The notes beneath the pieces are model-generated. The model had not been told where the DNA came from. It made no database searches and worked only from the letters and a program-made list of their open reading frames with translations. Source: Desulfonema magnum (GTDB taxonomy: Bacteria; Desulfobacterota; Desulfobacteria; Desulfobacterales; 4be13). Taken from it: DNA of 64,000 bases. The stretch covers positions 3,555,633-3,619,632 of the forward strand of contig NZ_CP061800.1 of assembly GCF_017377395.1 (NCBI RefSeq), given 5' to 3'. The number at the start of each line of letters is the position of its first letter. Positions within the stretch are counted from its first letter, which is position 1. Position numbers and translations under genes: made by a program. Below, piece by piece: positions 26,501 through 34,297 of this stretch.

Positions 26501-27666
26501 GGACATACTGCGTCACCTTCGCTGCAATCCTGGTCAATGCCGTCGCCGCAGACATCCTCGGCTCCCGGATAAACCGTAGCATCCGCATCATTGCAGTCGC
26601 CCTGGTTCTCGGTCACGCCGTCTCCGTCGTCATCCACATCTTCCGGGGCAGACGGACATACTGCGTCACCTTCGCTGCAATCCTGGTCAATGCCGTCGCC
26701 GCAGATATCCTCGGCTCCCGGATAAACCGTAGCATCCGCATCATTGCAGTCGCCCTGGTTCTCGGTCACGCCGTCTCCGTCGTCATCCACATCTTCCGGG
26801 GCAGACGGACATACTGCGTCACCTTCGCTGCAATCCTGGTCAATGCCGTCGCCGCAGATATCCTCGGCTCCCGGATAGATATCGGGATTTGTGTCATCAC
26901 AGTCGCCATCGTTTTCCGTGACACCGTCTCCGTCATCATCCGTATCCAGTTCTCCGGCGCAGTCACTGCCGCTACAGTCCTGGTCAATGCCGTCACCGCA
27001 GATTTCCTCGGCTCCCGGATGAATGTTAGGATCTGCGTCATTGCAGTCGCCATCGTTTTCTGTGAATCCATCTCCGTCATCGTCTATGTCTTCCAGGGTT
27101 TCGCTAAGGTGTTCCTGTGCAACCTCAACAGGTACCAAAGCCTCTGCCTCTACGCTTTCGAGAAGCAAATTGACAGACGGATCGTTTTCAAATTCCGTTA
27201 CGCTTAAGCTGAAATCAACGGACATCTCGGCAGCGGCTTTGATTACATCCTTTGAAATTAAAATACCGTCATCGGGATTACCGTTGTCATCCAAACTCAG
27301 TAAAAATCTGGTTATGTTGGTAACCGTGGGATCAGTTACATCTTCGGCCCCTTCAACCAGATCAACAGGAGTTACATCTTCGTCACCCTCTGCCTGGCCT
27401 AATTCAACATCTCCGACAGAAAATGTAACGGTTTCGCCTTCAACATAATCAAAGGTACCTTCGGGATCGGTTACGCCGGACTGGGTAGGGGTTTCATATT
27501 CTATCCCTTCCACGGCAGTGTCCAGAAACCTGCCCTGTTTGACAACAGGGGAACTGTCATCACTGCTGCTACAGCCGAAGGCGGCGATAGCAATCAGACC
27601 AAGTATGATGATAAGATTCAGCCATCTCAGCCTGGAACTGTTTGGAACTTCAGTCTGTTTCTTCAT
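20599..27666 (-). CDS. Giant MopE-repeat lipoprotein with DUF4382 and acidic tail
   Basis: The 2355-residue protein has a lipoprotein signal (IAAFGC, lipid Cys32). I count 24 copies of a ~45-residue module of the form DDDGDGFTENQGDC..YPGAEEICGDGIDQDCDG, matching the MopE/putative metal-binding repeat family: Ca-binding Asp loop plus four conserved Cys. They come in three main blocks. Between blocks lie a ~120-residue beta-rich insert, a second copy of the N-terminal domain (GVFAYNLVIGLEYRTTTQAGITD versus GRFLDTAVEGIEYETPTQSGVTD), and another ~110-residue insert. After repeat 24 come (DT)n and a DUF4382 domain (ALSFSLSLSKSSSDYEAIYL...), then SKDDDSD repeats and about 300 residues of TDEA/ATDE. 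It is probably a surface-exposed, Ca- or Cu-binding, adhesin-like protein, stabilised by disulfides. Gene and repeats are in one uninterrupted frame; the start has AGAGAGGGAC upstream. Confidence 0.9.
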   Translation of the reverse strand: MKKQTEVPNSSRLRWLNLIIILGLIAIAAFGCSSSDDSSPVVKQGRFLDTAVEGIEYETPTQSGVTDPEGTFDYVEGETVTFSVGDVELGQAEGDEDVTPVDLVEGAEDVTDPTVTNITRFLLSLDDNGNPDDGILISKDVIKAAAEMSVDFSLSVTEFENDPSVNLLLESVEAEALVPVEVAQEHLSETLEDIDDDGDGFTENDGDCNDADPNIHPGAEEICGDGIDQDCSGSDCAGELDTDDDGDGVTENDGDCDDTNPDIYPGAEDICGDGIDQDCSEGDAVCPSAPEDVDDDGDGVTENQGDCNDADATVYPGAEDICGDGIDQDCSEGDAVCPSAPEDVDDDGDGVTENQGDCNDADATVYPGAEDVCGDGIDQDCSEGDAVCPSAPEDVDDDGDGVTENQGDCNDADATVYPGAEEVCGDGIDQDCSEGDAVCPPAPEDVDDDGDGVTENQGDCNDADATVYPGAEEVCGDNIDQDCSGADLSCDDVDNDGDGFTENQGDCDDTNPALSPGATEICGDDIDQDCSGADLSCDDVDNDGDGFTENQGDCDDTNPALSPGATEICGDDIDQDCSGADLICPQDVDDDEDGFTENQGDCDDADALINPEAEEICGDGIDQNCDGTDLICVAEEDNSVTLSNGFKITFAEVVYNDDSTSTWRYTVEELPEAQDLSNWVLELPACVTVTSATPEGYELVDPDPNANLSGIKWETNDDFQTGEFTITLDGLWKEETVKVAAKGPDVILGEIAGPGCEEVVLDSDGDGVTITDGDCDDTDPAAYPGAEEICGDGIDQDCDGNDPLCPEDIDDDLDGFTENEGDCNDADLNIYPEAAEICGDDIDQDCNGTDLICPEDTDDDEDGLTENQGDCDDTDPAIYPGAEEICGDGIDQNCDGDDPLCPEDIDDDLDGFTENQGDCNDLDATIYPGAEEVCGDDIDQDCDGADVVCPEDIDDDEDGFTENQGDCNDEDATIYPEAEEICGDGIDQDCDGADVVCPEDIDDDEDGFTENQGDCNDEDATIYPEAEEVCGDDIDQDCDGNDLSCDDVDNDGDGFTENQGDCDDTNPEFNPDAEDICGDGFDQDCNGKDRTCPEDKDKDEDGLTPNEGDCDDTDPTIYSGAEEICGDGIDQDCNGSDLVCPEDIDDDGDGVTETDGDCDDADAARYPGAEEICGDGIDQDCDGSDLACPPEDVDDDGDGFTENENDCDDTNPNIYPEAAEICGDGIDQDCNGSDTVCTGDENTDDDGDGLSESEGDCDDANADIYPGAEDICEDGIDQDCDGSDLACPENTDDDGDGVTENEGDCNDADDTVYPGAEEICEDGIDQDCDGSDLECPEELQEGVFAYNLVIGLEYRTTTQAGITDSHGRFRYMHGERVKFFVGGIVLGEAEGDSVVTPVDLVPGAADETDPEVTNICRFLSTVDDDDNPDNGISITEPVRSAAVSMSLNFSLTIKAFGNDASVQSVVSGLTGFRAAGPRPLVLAVRAQFNLSLTLSNIESYSDLDGDGYAASAGDCDDADPDVYPGADEICGDGIDQDCDGSDDICIEDPDADGDGDGFTTNDGDCNDTDPTIYPGAVEICGDGIDQDCDGSDLICLIAPVAGEWKGYTNQDRNVRFTAGAGFVTAIEAKLDYDGGYAGECIGANKLVTGSIETVIVGSSFSFSYAGEQSELEFLGTFTSPTTCSGTWFYQNNDCDGAGQGTWEATFDGGELAPEDVDDDGDGFSENQGDCNDTNPEIYEGAEEVCGDGIDQDCDGSDMICLDDADDTDDTDDTDDTDDTDDTDEAEANTGALSFSLSLSKSSSDYEAIYLTVKEVKVQEGGNGRWIVVSSPNETYNILELAEAEAEWLTLEGLEEGQYKEVRLILGDLNYFVDAEGVEYDLEIPSGAQTGIKIKHRITVTGEMTTSLFLEFDASKCIRELGHSGKWRFEANFKVFLDADDDSDSKDDDSDSKDDDSDSKDDDSDSKDDDSDSKDDDSDSKDNDSKDNDSKDDDSDSSDDADDDSDSTDDADVGDEISDDDTGADDGTGTVDVDVEVDVEIEVEIDDTTDMADDEAATDEATDEVTDEVTDEVATDEATDEAATDEAATDEATDEAATDEATDEVTDEATDEAATDEATDEAATDEAATDEATDEAATDEAATDEATDEAATDEAATDEATDEAATDEAATDEATDEAATDEAATDEATDEATDEVTDEAATDEATDEAATDEAATDEAATDEAATDEAATDEATTDEAATDEAATDEATDEAATDEAATDEATDETATDEAATDEATDETATDEAATDEATDEAATDEAATDEATDEAATDEAATDEATDEAATDEAATDEATDETATDEAATDEAATDEANSNS

Positions 27667-28589
27667 TTTTTAAGTCCCTCTCTTTCCTTTTTCTTAAAAT
27701 TAAAATTGATTAAAACAAAACCATTAAATGATAATTGGCATCCCCCCTTTTCTTTGTTGGTAAAAAATTTTATAATACTAACAACGGAAGGTAAAGAATT
27801 TTATTCTTTACCTCTGCTGCAATAAAAAAGTGTATTCCGCGTTTTACACAAAAGTCGGACGACTGAGTTTCAGTTACTTTCGAGATCATCACTCGGATTA
27901 GGCGGACTAAGGCGGCATCAAAATTCATATTTTTAATTTGATTATAAAAATAGTCTGTCCGATCTTAGATCATAACTGTCAACCATCTGAGTAAAATCAG
28001 TTTTGTGTGAAAAAAGAGAAACACACCCCCGGAAAACAACAATCATACTTTTATTTAAACTGTCAGCTCAAATAATTCGAAGCCCATTTTCTCTCTCGGA
28101 ATTTCACTTTTCAGTTAATTAATACACGAAGCAATTTTTTTTCTTACACAGCCATCTCTGTTTTATTTTATTTTTTATAACTAACTGTATTTTTTATTTA
28201 AATAAATATTCAAATATTCCTCAAATGAGTAAAAGGGTATAACAAATAAAACAGAGTTAAATTTTTGCATACCGCCATATGCTGTAAAAAATTTGTTTGC
28301 CATGTTTTTCCATTCCTGCCGGGGAAACCTTATGCCAATCTGAAATCTCATTTACTGTGTCATACGCTCATCTCGTTTCTGCGTGGAAATAGAATGACGG
28401 ATTTTAAATCAATGTTTTTAGATATTAATCTGAATCTGATATATTTTACTCTATCTGTTTTTCTCATTCTTAATCAGACTGAGTCAGAACTTGTTTTGAT
28501 ATCTAATTATTTTTTTTATGAAAAACGGGTTGTCAGAGTAAAATTTTGTTAAAAAATGGCAACTACAGATTTAAAAATAAAGCCTGACA
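27667..28589. other. AT-rich intergenic region upstream of the lipoprotein
   Basis: No gene is supported. It contains a hairpin GGTAAAGAATTTTATTCTTTACC at about 27791-27813 and long AT-rich stretches, and must hold the promoter of the minus-strand lipoprotein gene. A 95-codon plus-strand frame at 28265-28552 has no ribosome site and an unlikely composition. Confidence 0.6.
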
Positions 28590-28733
28590 TATGTCCTTTC
28601 ATCAGTACCGGATACTCAGAAACTTCGCCATTTTTTTTCTGCGAACCGCGGAGAAACCCGGATTTTTCCTTCAGGGCCGGCGAATCATTCCGGGAAAAGG
28701 CCGGGTTTCTTCCCCGTACAAATATCAAAAAGT

Positions 28734-29519
28734 TTAAAGAAACCCGGCTTTTCCCTGTCAGGGGAAGGAACTGGGTCTGTGAAAAAAGCCGGGTTTCTTC
28801 CCATATGCATCAGGCTAAGACTGCCGGACGGGGTTTGCAACCCCGTCCGAAACGTTTGTTTTCGGGGGTCGGAAAATATTTCGGACGGGGTTGCAAACCC
28901 CGTCCGGCAGATCACGGGTTAATAAAAACAATGAGTTACGATCTTAGCCTGATGCATATGGGGTTTCTTCCCCGTACAAATATCAAAAAGTTTAAAGAAA
29001 CCCGGCTTTTCCCTGTCAGGGGAAGGAACTGAGTCTGTGAAAAAAAGCCGGGTTTCTTCCCCGGACAAATATCAATAATTTAAAGAAACCCGGCTTTTCC
29101 CTGTCAGGGGAAGCAACTGGGTCTGTGAAAAAAGCCGGGTTTCTTCCCCGGACAAATATCAATAATTTAAAGAAACCCGGCTTTTCCCTGTCAGGGGAAG
29201 CAACTGGGTCTGTGAAAAAAGCCGGGTTTCTTCTCCGGACAAATATCAATAATTTAAAGAAGCCCGGCTTTTCCCTGTCAGGGGAAGGAACTGAGTCTGT
29301 GAAAAAAAGCCGGGTTTCTTCTCCGGACAAATATCAATAATTTAAAGAAGCCCGGCTTTTCCCTGTCAGGGGAAGCAGCTGAGTCTGTGAAAAAAAGCCG
29401 GGTTTCTTCCCCTGACAAATATCAATAATTTAAAGAAACCCGGCTTTTCCCTGTCAGGGGAAGGAACTGGGTCTGTGAAAAAAAGCCGGGTTTCTTCCCC
29501 GGACAAATATCAAAAATTT
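28734..29519. repeat. Tandem array of an ~88-bp palindromic unit
   Basis: The unit starts AAAGAAACCCGGCTTTTCCC and ends AAAGCCGGGTTTCTTCC...ACAAATATCAATAATTT. Seven copies are present: one at 28734, then six head-to-tail from about 28993 to 29519 with only scattered differences. The first copy is interrupted by the element at 28802-28960. Each unit contains an inverted AAACCCGG/CCGGGTTT pair, so each can form a hairpin. Confidence 0.85.
28802..28960. mobile_element. MITE with IS231-like ends, second intact copy
   Basis: This 159-bp element has the same perfect 19-bp terminal repeats as the one at 759-929 and the same paired CCGGACGGGG hairpins inside. GGGTTTCTTCC lies directly outside both ends (28791-28801 and 28961-28971), giving an 11-bp target duplication inside the 88-bp repeat unit. 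Confidence 0.8.
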
Positions 29520-29676
29520 ATGGCCAGGTACTTACTTAACACTTCCGATTGTGTGCTTCCTTCAGGAATGTCCGATAAACGGCCCGGCAATTTCCGGGGG
29601 ATATTGATTCAGATTTATTTCACAAAAGAGAAAGAAAAGTCAAGCCCCGGAATGATATCTGCAATGCACTTAAACT

Positions 29677-29823
29677 AAGTACCCGATCAAAAGTTTTTTA
29701 TATATCTTTTTTTCCGCGACCGGCGGAGAAACCCGGCTTTTTCCTTTATCCGGGACGCGTCATTCCGGAAAAAAAGCCGGGTTTCTTTCCGGGCAGATAT
29801 TAAAAATTTATGGTTAGGTACTT
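29677..29823. repeat. TAAGTACC...GGTACTTA element, complete copy
   Basis: A 147-bp element has ends AAGTACCCGATCAAAAG and the inverted outer end GGTTAGGTACTT, with an internal AAACCCGG/CCGGGTTT hairpin. Near-identical copies in the opposite orientation are at 58475-58620 and 59546-59692. Confidence 0.75.
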
Positions 29824-29989
29824 ATTTTGCCAGATGATTTTTTAAAATTAATGCATTGAAAATAAAATATTTTTCAATATAGTGTCAGCGATAACTTTGT
29901 TTTTACAGAGAAAAAAAGACACGCTTCCCTGCTTATTTCCAGAATGATTCTCGTGAGCAGTCATGCAGAAATTATATCAGACTCCATTG

Positions 29990-30087
29990 ATTTTACCGTG
30001 AAAATACATTTTGAAAACCCAGGTTTTTTATCTGAAAATATTTTTATGACCGGGGGCGAAAAATCAGGCTTTTTTATGAGCGTTTAT
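29990..30087. repeat. AAACGCTCAT-type ~97-bp dispersed repeat
   Basis: This repeat, running between TTTACCGTGAAAATACATTTTG and the complement of AAACGCTCAT, recurs at 32453-32540, 33971-34068, 58225-58325 and 59747-59845, and as a half copy at 20407-20457. A 62-codon frame across this copy is a translation of the repeat. Other parts of the gap 29824-30489 are AT-rich without genes. Confidence 0.7.
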
Positions 30088-30443
30088 ATGGTAATTGCAA
30101 AGGACCTTAAACAGCGTACACTGGTTTGTTGAAAAAGAATAAAAAATATTGAAAAAGAATAAGAAGCATGATAAAAACAAAATTACAGGAATTCATTTAA
30201 TAGGGATGTGTTCATTCTGAATTAAACAGACTGTAATTTTTACGACATCATATAAATTTTTGCAATGATAATGATTTTATATGTTTTCTGTGCAATAAAA
30301 AAAACAGAGTGCAAGGCTGACTTACACTCCCAATCTTTTTAAATTTCATTCCTACCTGAGTGACAAAAAACGGGGAATTTATTAAATTCCTGATCCTTAA
30401 AAGCCGGCAATGAGTAAGCTGTAACAAGTACTGTTGCCTTACA

Positions 30444-30469
30444 CCATGAGGTCTGTTCCAGACTCATGG
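30444..30469 (+). promoter_or_regulatory. Hairpin just upstream of the panE ribosome site
   Basis: CCATGAGGTCTG and CAGACTCATGG pair over 11 bp with one bulged G around a TTC loop, ending about 8 bp before the AAAGGAGG ribosome site. A second stem (GGCAA...TTGCC) lies just upstream at about 30403-30436. The arrangement suggests a structured leader, but no known riboswitch class is recognised. Confidence 0.4.
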
Positions 30470-30489
30470 CTCGAAAAAAGGAGGAATAA

Positions 30490-31416
30490 ATGCGGATTGC
30501 CATCGTAGGAGCCGGGGCCATGGGATCCCTTTTCGGGGCGATGTTGTCATCTGTTTCAGATGTTTATCTGATAACGCTTTCCGAAGAGCATGTTCAGGCC
30601 ATTAAGAAAAACGGATTGGTGATTGAAAAGACCGACGGAACCTCTGAAACATATCAGATGTTTGCCACAACAGATGCGTCAGAAGTGGAGCCGGACGTTG
30701 ATTTGGCCATTATTTTCACCAAATCCTATTCCACAGAAGCCGCTGCAAAGAGCGCCAAACCGCTATTGGGACGAAAGGGACTGGCGATCACACTGCAAAA
30801 CGGGCTGGGAAATCTGGAGGTAATTGCAAATATTGTCGGAAAAGAACGAGCAATTGCAGGTGTCACTTCCCACGGGGCCACGCTCGTGGAGCCGGGACAT
30901 ATACGCCATGCTGGTGAGGGGCCCACTTATATCGGCAGCATTTCCCATCTCAGTCAGTCATTGAACCGAATTGCGGAAACCTTTCAGGCCGGCGGTATTA
31001 ATGTGAGTGTTTCCGAAAACTTAGACAGCCTGATATGGGGAAAGCTGATTATTAATGTGGGTATCAATGCGCTTGCCGCGATTCTCCGCGTACCCAACGG
31101 CGTGCTGGGGGTTACACCGGAATGCAAAAAAATCATGTCAAATGCTGTTTTGGAGGCGGAAACAGTGGCCAGAGCATTTGGTATAGAATTGCCATATGCG
31201 AACCCCTTGGAGGCCGTAAAAAAAGTGTGCGAAAATACAGCCGGAAATCGGGCGAGCATGTTGCAGGATATCTTGAAAGGCGCGCATACAGAAGTGGGCG
31301 CAATCAACCGGGCAATTGTTAAAAGAGGCAAAGTACTGGGGATTTCCACTCCGTACAATGTCTTTTTATCTGAAATTATTGAAGCGTTGGAGGCGACTTC
31401 GGAAAAACGATTTTAA
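30490..31416 (+). CDS. panE: 2-dehydropantoate 2-reductase
   Basis: This 308-residue NADPH enzyme reduces ketopantoate to pantoate in pantothenate/CoA synthesis. The N-terminus MRIAIVGAGAMGSLFGAMLS is the Rossmann NADP loop of the PanE/ApbA family. NGLGNLEVIANIVG and GVTSHGATLVEPGHIRHAG lie in the middle, and the C-terminal domain has LIWGKLIINVGINALAAILR with the catalytic lysine, then the NRASMLQDILKGAHTEVGAINR substrate region. Length is normal. The ATG at 30490 follows AAAGGAGGAATAA with ideal spacing. It lies 184 bp upstream of panB on the same strand, so both steps from ketoisovalerate to pantoate are together; inverted 7-bp arrays separate them. Confidence 0.96.
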   Translation: MRIAIVGAGAMGSLFGAMLSSVSDVYLITLSEEHVQAIKKNGLVIEKTDGTSETYQMFATTDASEVEPDVDLAIIFTKSYSTEAAAKSAKPLLGRKGLAITLQNGLGNLEVIANIVGKERAIAGVTSHGATLVEPGHIRHAGEGPTYIGSISHLSQSLNRIAETFQAGGINVSVSENLDSLIWGKLIINVGINALAAILRVPNGVLGVTPECKKIMSNAVLEAETVARAFGIELPYANPLEAVKKVCENTAGNRASMLQDILKGAHTEVGAINRAIVKRGKVLGISTPYNVFLSEIIEALEATSEKRF

Positions 31417-31421
31417 AAAAA

Positions 31422-31577
31422 GTGTTAGGTGTTAGGGTGTTAGGGTGTTAGGGTGTTAGGTGTTAGGTGTTAGGAACCTGTAGCTTTGGTCCTTCTTAAC
31501 ACTTAACACCTGACACCTAACACCTAACACCTAACACTTAACACCTAACACTTAACACCCTAACACCTAACACCTCT
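31422..31577. repeat. Inverted pair of 7-bp arrays between panE and panB
   Basis: GGTGTTA units (31422-31472) and TAACACC units (31497-31577) face each other around a core of about 24 bp. In a panE-panB transcript this would form a very long hairpin. Confidence 0.85.
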
Positions 31578-31600
31578 AAACCAAATTGGAGAGATAAAAA

Positions 31601-32455
31601 ATGGAACAAAAGAAAGTGACTATTTTGGATGTTATGGCTCGAAAAACTGTCGGTCCCAAAATTACCATGCTGACTTCCTATGATTACCCCTTCGCGCTTT
31701 TGGTGGATCAGGCCGGTATAGATATGATTCTCGTGGGGGACTCTCTGGGAATGGCTGTTCTGGGCTATGAGGATACCGTGTCTGTCACCATGGATGAGAT
31801 GATCCACCATGTGAAAGCGGTGACAGGTGTGGCCAAAAACGCTCTTGTGGTCGGGGATATGCCTTTTGGTTCATATAATGTTTCTGTGGAAAAAGCCATT
31901 GAAAACGCCAACAGATTCATGAAAGAAGGAAGAGCCGACTGTGTTAAGCTGGAAGGCGGAAAAACCATGGTCCCGGTCATAGAAGCAATTGTCAAATCAG
32001 GGACACCGGTTCAGGGGCATATCGGCCTTACCCCGCAGACTGCTTCGGCTCTTGGCGGATTTAAGGTTCAGGGGAAAAGTGCCGGAGCCGCACAGGCCCT
32101 GATAGATGACGCAAAAGCCCTTGAAGCCGCTGGATGTTTTTCAATTGTTTTGGAGGCGATTCCCTCCCCCATCGCAAAAATGGTCACAGACGCGGTTTCC
32201 ATTCCCACCATCGGTATTGGTGCGGGTGCGGATTGTGATGGCCAGGTGCTGGTGATACATGATATGGTGGGCTTGTTTGATCGTTTTACGCCTAAATTTG
32301 TGAAGCAGTATGCCAAAATCAGTGATACGATTTCCTCTGCTCTTGCCGAGTTTAAAGCAGATGTTGAAAAGGGAACGTTCCCCGAAGAAAAACATGGTTT
32401 TACCATGAAGGCAGATGAACTTGAAAAGCTTAAAGAAGCAATGAAATCGGAATAA
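31601..32455 (+). CDS. panB: 3-methyl-2-oxobutanoate hydroxymethyltransferase
   Basis: This 284-residue enzyme adds a hydroxymethyl group from methylene-tetrahydrofolate to ketoisovalerate, the first committed step of pantothenate synthesis. Family segments are KITMLTSYDYPFALLVDQAG, ILVGDSLGMAVLGYEDT (metal Asp), VVGDMPFGSY, VKLEGG, GHIGLTPQ and IGIGAGADCDGQVLV. All are in the usual order and the length is normal. The ATG at 31601 is preceded by TTGGAGAGATAAAAA. It probably shares a transcript with panE. A degenerate AAACGCT-type repeat begins immediately after the stop codon. Confidence 0.97.
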   Translation: MEQKKVTILDVMARKTVGPKITMLTSYDYPFALLVDQAGIDMILVGDSLGMAVLGYEDTVSVTMDEMIHHVKAVTGVAKNALVVGDMPFGSYNVSVEKAIENANRFMKEGRADCVKLEGGKTMVPVIEAIVKSGTPVQGHIGLTPQTASALGGFKVQGKSAGAAQALIDDAKALEAAGCFSIVLEAIPSPIAKMVTDAVSIPTIGIGAGADCDGQVLVIHDMVGLFDRFTPKFVKQYAKISDTISSALAEFKADVEKGTFPEEKHGFTMKADELEKLKEAMKSE

Positions 32456-32621
32456 ACGCTTTTGAAAAAATCGGGTTTTCCGCTCCCCTGGTTCATAAAA
32501 ATATTTTCAGATGAAAAACCCGGGTTTTCAGAATCTGTTCTTTTCGATTTGCTGATGCTCTAAATTAAAGCGGAAGGTATCTGAAAGCATCTATATGTAG
32601 ATGCTTTCAGATAAAAATTAA

Positions 32622-33262
32622 AGTCAGGCTATCCAAAAAGCATCTATAACCGAACAAACTCAGCCTCACATTGTAAAAAAGGAAGAGCTTGATAAATGTA
32701 TCCGATTTTTTAAAGAACTTGTTAAGGCGACTGAATCAGCCTTATCTGAAATATAAGGAGCGCATCTTTGTTTTGTAAGTTGGGGTTGCATGTATGGATT
32801 AAAAGCAAAGAAGAATATATTGCATCAGACTTCAGGTTGGCAAAGCTTGTACCGGCCAAAATCAGTCTTGATTTGAGATGCATGCCGCAGATTACGGAGT
32901 TCCGCAAATCAGAAAGAGAGTGTTTTTTGTCGGCTTCAGAAGTAAGATACAGTTTGACAAATTTAATCCCCTTCAGCCTACTTGGGGTCATTTAGGTAAA
33001 AGATGTTCATCCCAGACCCGTTCCCTGTTTGATGACGGACTGGCAAAAACAGGAGGGGTCAGGGAATGCCTGGGATTGCCAAATATTGGGTTTGACAAGC
33101 TGTCATATCAGAAATGCTTTCACTGGTAAGAGAAACACTACTTCTGTTCTGAACAGCGCAGCAGGCCAGAAGCATGGGGAGATATGCAGATACGGCCCAG
33201 CGGTGTTCAGGCAGACAGGAAAGAGGCATCGGCGTTTAAGGAAGGCAGGAAGACCGTGAATT
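32622..33262 (+). pseudogene. Remnants of a C5-cytosine DNA methyltransferase and a preceding fragment
   Basis: At 32878-33129 the frame reads HAADYGVPQIRKRVFFVGF, the conserved motif VIII region of Dcm-type DNA cytosine methyltransferases, followed by target-recognition-like sequence ending LGLPNIGFDKLSYQK. After a stop the match continues in another frame near 33163-33262 (AWGDMQIRPSGVQADRKEA). The N-terminal catalytic PCQ region is absent. A separate start-less fragment at 32622-32756 (ending VKATESALSEI) is unidentified. The gene is clearly dead and probably came from a lost restriction-modification system. Confidence 0.65.
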
Positions 33263-33443
33263 TATGGTTCTTCCCCAAACTGTCTCAGAGAATAATATAT
33301 ATCTTGCCTTCTCGAAAAAGTCACCTTTTAAAAGATATCTGCCTTCCATAAATGAAAAATTTCGGCAAATGCTTGATGACGGTTCTCTTGAGGAATTATT
33401 TGAGAAAAACATTAAACAAGCGGCATTAGAATTTAGTCAGTAA
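33240..33443 (+). pseudogene. C-terminal fragment of a periplasmic solute-binding protein
   Basis: The frame opens after a stop and reads EFMVLPQTVSENNIYLAFSK then KSPFKRYLPSINEKFRQ...DGSLEELFEKN before the stop. The pattern (IYLAFSKKSP, then KINEKL..M..DGSL) is typical of the last 60 residues of extracellular solute-binding family 3 proteins. The N-terminal 200 residues are missing. It overlaps the end of the methyltransferase remnant in another frame. Confidence 0.55.
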
Positions 33444-33503
33444 ATGAGATAATTAGCACTTTTTAAAATAAGATGGGTTTGGCTACTTTAGGACGACGAA
33501 CAA

Positions 33504-33761
33504 TCAGGAGAGATTATTTAAAAATTCAGGCTCGGCATATTCCCCATAATGATTTCTTTCAAATTCCTGCCCCTCATAAAATTCCCGTTAATCGTCGAAT
33601 TCTCCGCTAATTTTCAGGGATCGTAGTTTTAAAATGGCCTCAGCTCCCCTCAGGCTCCGTCCGGCACCTGTGATGCCCATTATGTCTTTCACAAGATATC
33701 GACATGCACCTTTTATAACTCCGGCAGCTATGGGATAACCTTTTTCCAGGCGTGTGTGGCC
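33504..33761 (-). pseudogene. ISKra4-family transposase fragment
   Basis: The minus strand encodes [20 protein letters not shown] then [20 protein letters not shown] and [17 protein letters not shown], a strong match to the C-terminal region of ISKra4 transposases (consensus-like YPIATGVIEGACRHLVKDR). A TAA stop interrupts it at 33588, after which REFYEGQEFERNHYGEYAEP continues in the same frame. No inverted repeats of a full IS are recognisable, so this is an old remnant. The rest of the gap to 34297 has repeats only. Confidence 0.75.
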
Positions 33762-33970
33762 TCAGTATTATGTGATTTTTTCCAATCACCTGATTTTTAC
33801 ATTAATTTATAACAAAACAGACCGGAATCCTCGCAGAATATAATTCTGATCAGAAAAAATGATTCTCACTTGTAAAAGTTAGGTAATTCAATTTGTTAAG
33901 CAAATAAAAACTTTATTTCTGATAAGATTTGTTATAATCAGCAATTCTTTGTGTAAACTGTTAATAATAA

Positions 33971-34270
33971 TAAACGCTCATGAAAAAGCCGGGTTTTTTG
34001 CCCCCGGTTATGAAAATGTTTTCAGATAAAAACTCGGCGTTTCAAAATATATTTTCACGGTAAAAGTCATGGAAGGGCATATGCAATACGCCCGTGATGT
34101 GACAGTGTAACTTTCTACATTCAGCAGATCGAAAAATTTTCGGGCTGTGCGCGGAAGAGCGGAGAAACCCGGGTTTTTTGCCCGGACAAAGTGTCCCCCG
34201 CTGCCGGAAAAAACGGGTTTCTTCCCCGTCTGCCCCGTCTTCCCCGCCAGGGCCTGAAAACTTTTTCAAT
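33971..34270. repeat. Two dispersed repeats before the C39 protease locus
   Basis: An AAACGCTCAT-type copy occupies 33971-34068. From about 34123 an imperfect inverted-repeat element follows, with ends CAGATCGAAAAATTTTCGGG and GCCTGAAAACTTTTTCAATC and an AAACCCGGG core; its left end also occurs at 624 in the first repeat cluster. Confidence 0.65.
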
Positions 34271-34297
34271 CTACTGGCATTAAAAGGAGCTTTAATC

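Noticed and set aside
24490-27207. A 905-codon open frame on the plus strand, antisense to the MopE lipoprotein
   Set aside because: It is the mirror image of regularly repeated GAT/GAC/TGC codons, which leave the opposite strand free of stops; its hydrophobic repeats follow the 45-residue period of the sense modules, and it has no start context.
28265-28552. A 95-codon plus-strand frame in AT-rich DNA
   Set aside because: There is no ribosome site, composition is odd (many Phe, Leu, His, Cys) and nothing resembles a known family.
28734-29519. Considered as a CRISPR array because of its regular direct repeats
   Set aside because: The unit is continuous with no unique spacers, repeats are too long (88 bp), and no cas genes are present.
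28556-29678. Frames containing KKPGFFKL-like units, considered as small repeat proteins
   Set aside because: All coincide with the 88-bp palindromic array and appear on both strands equally.
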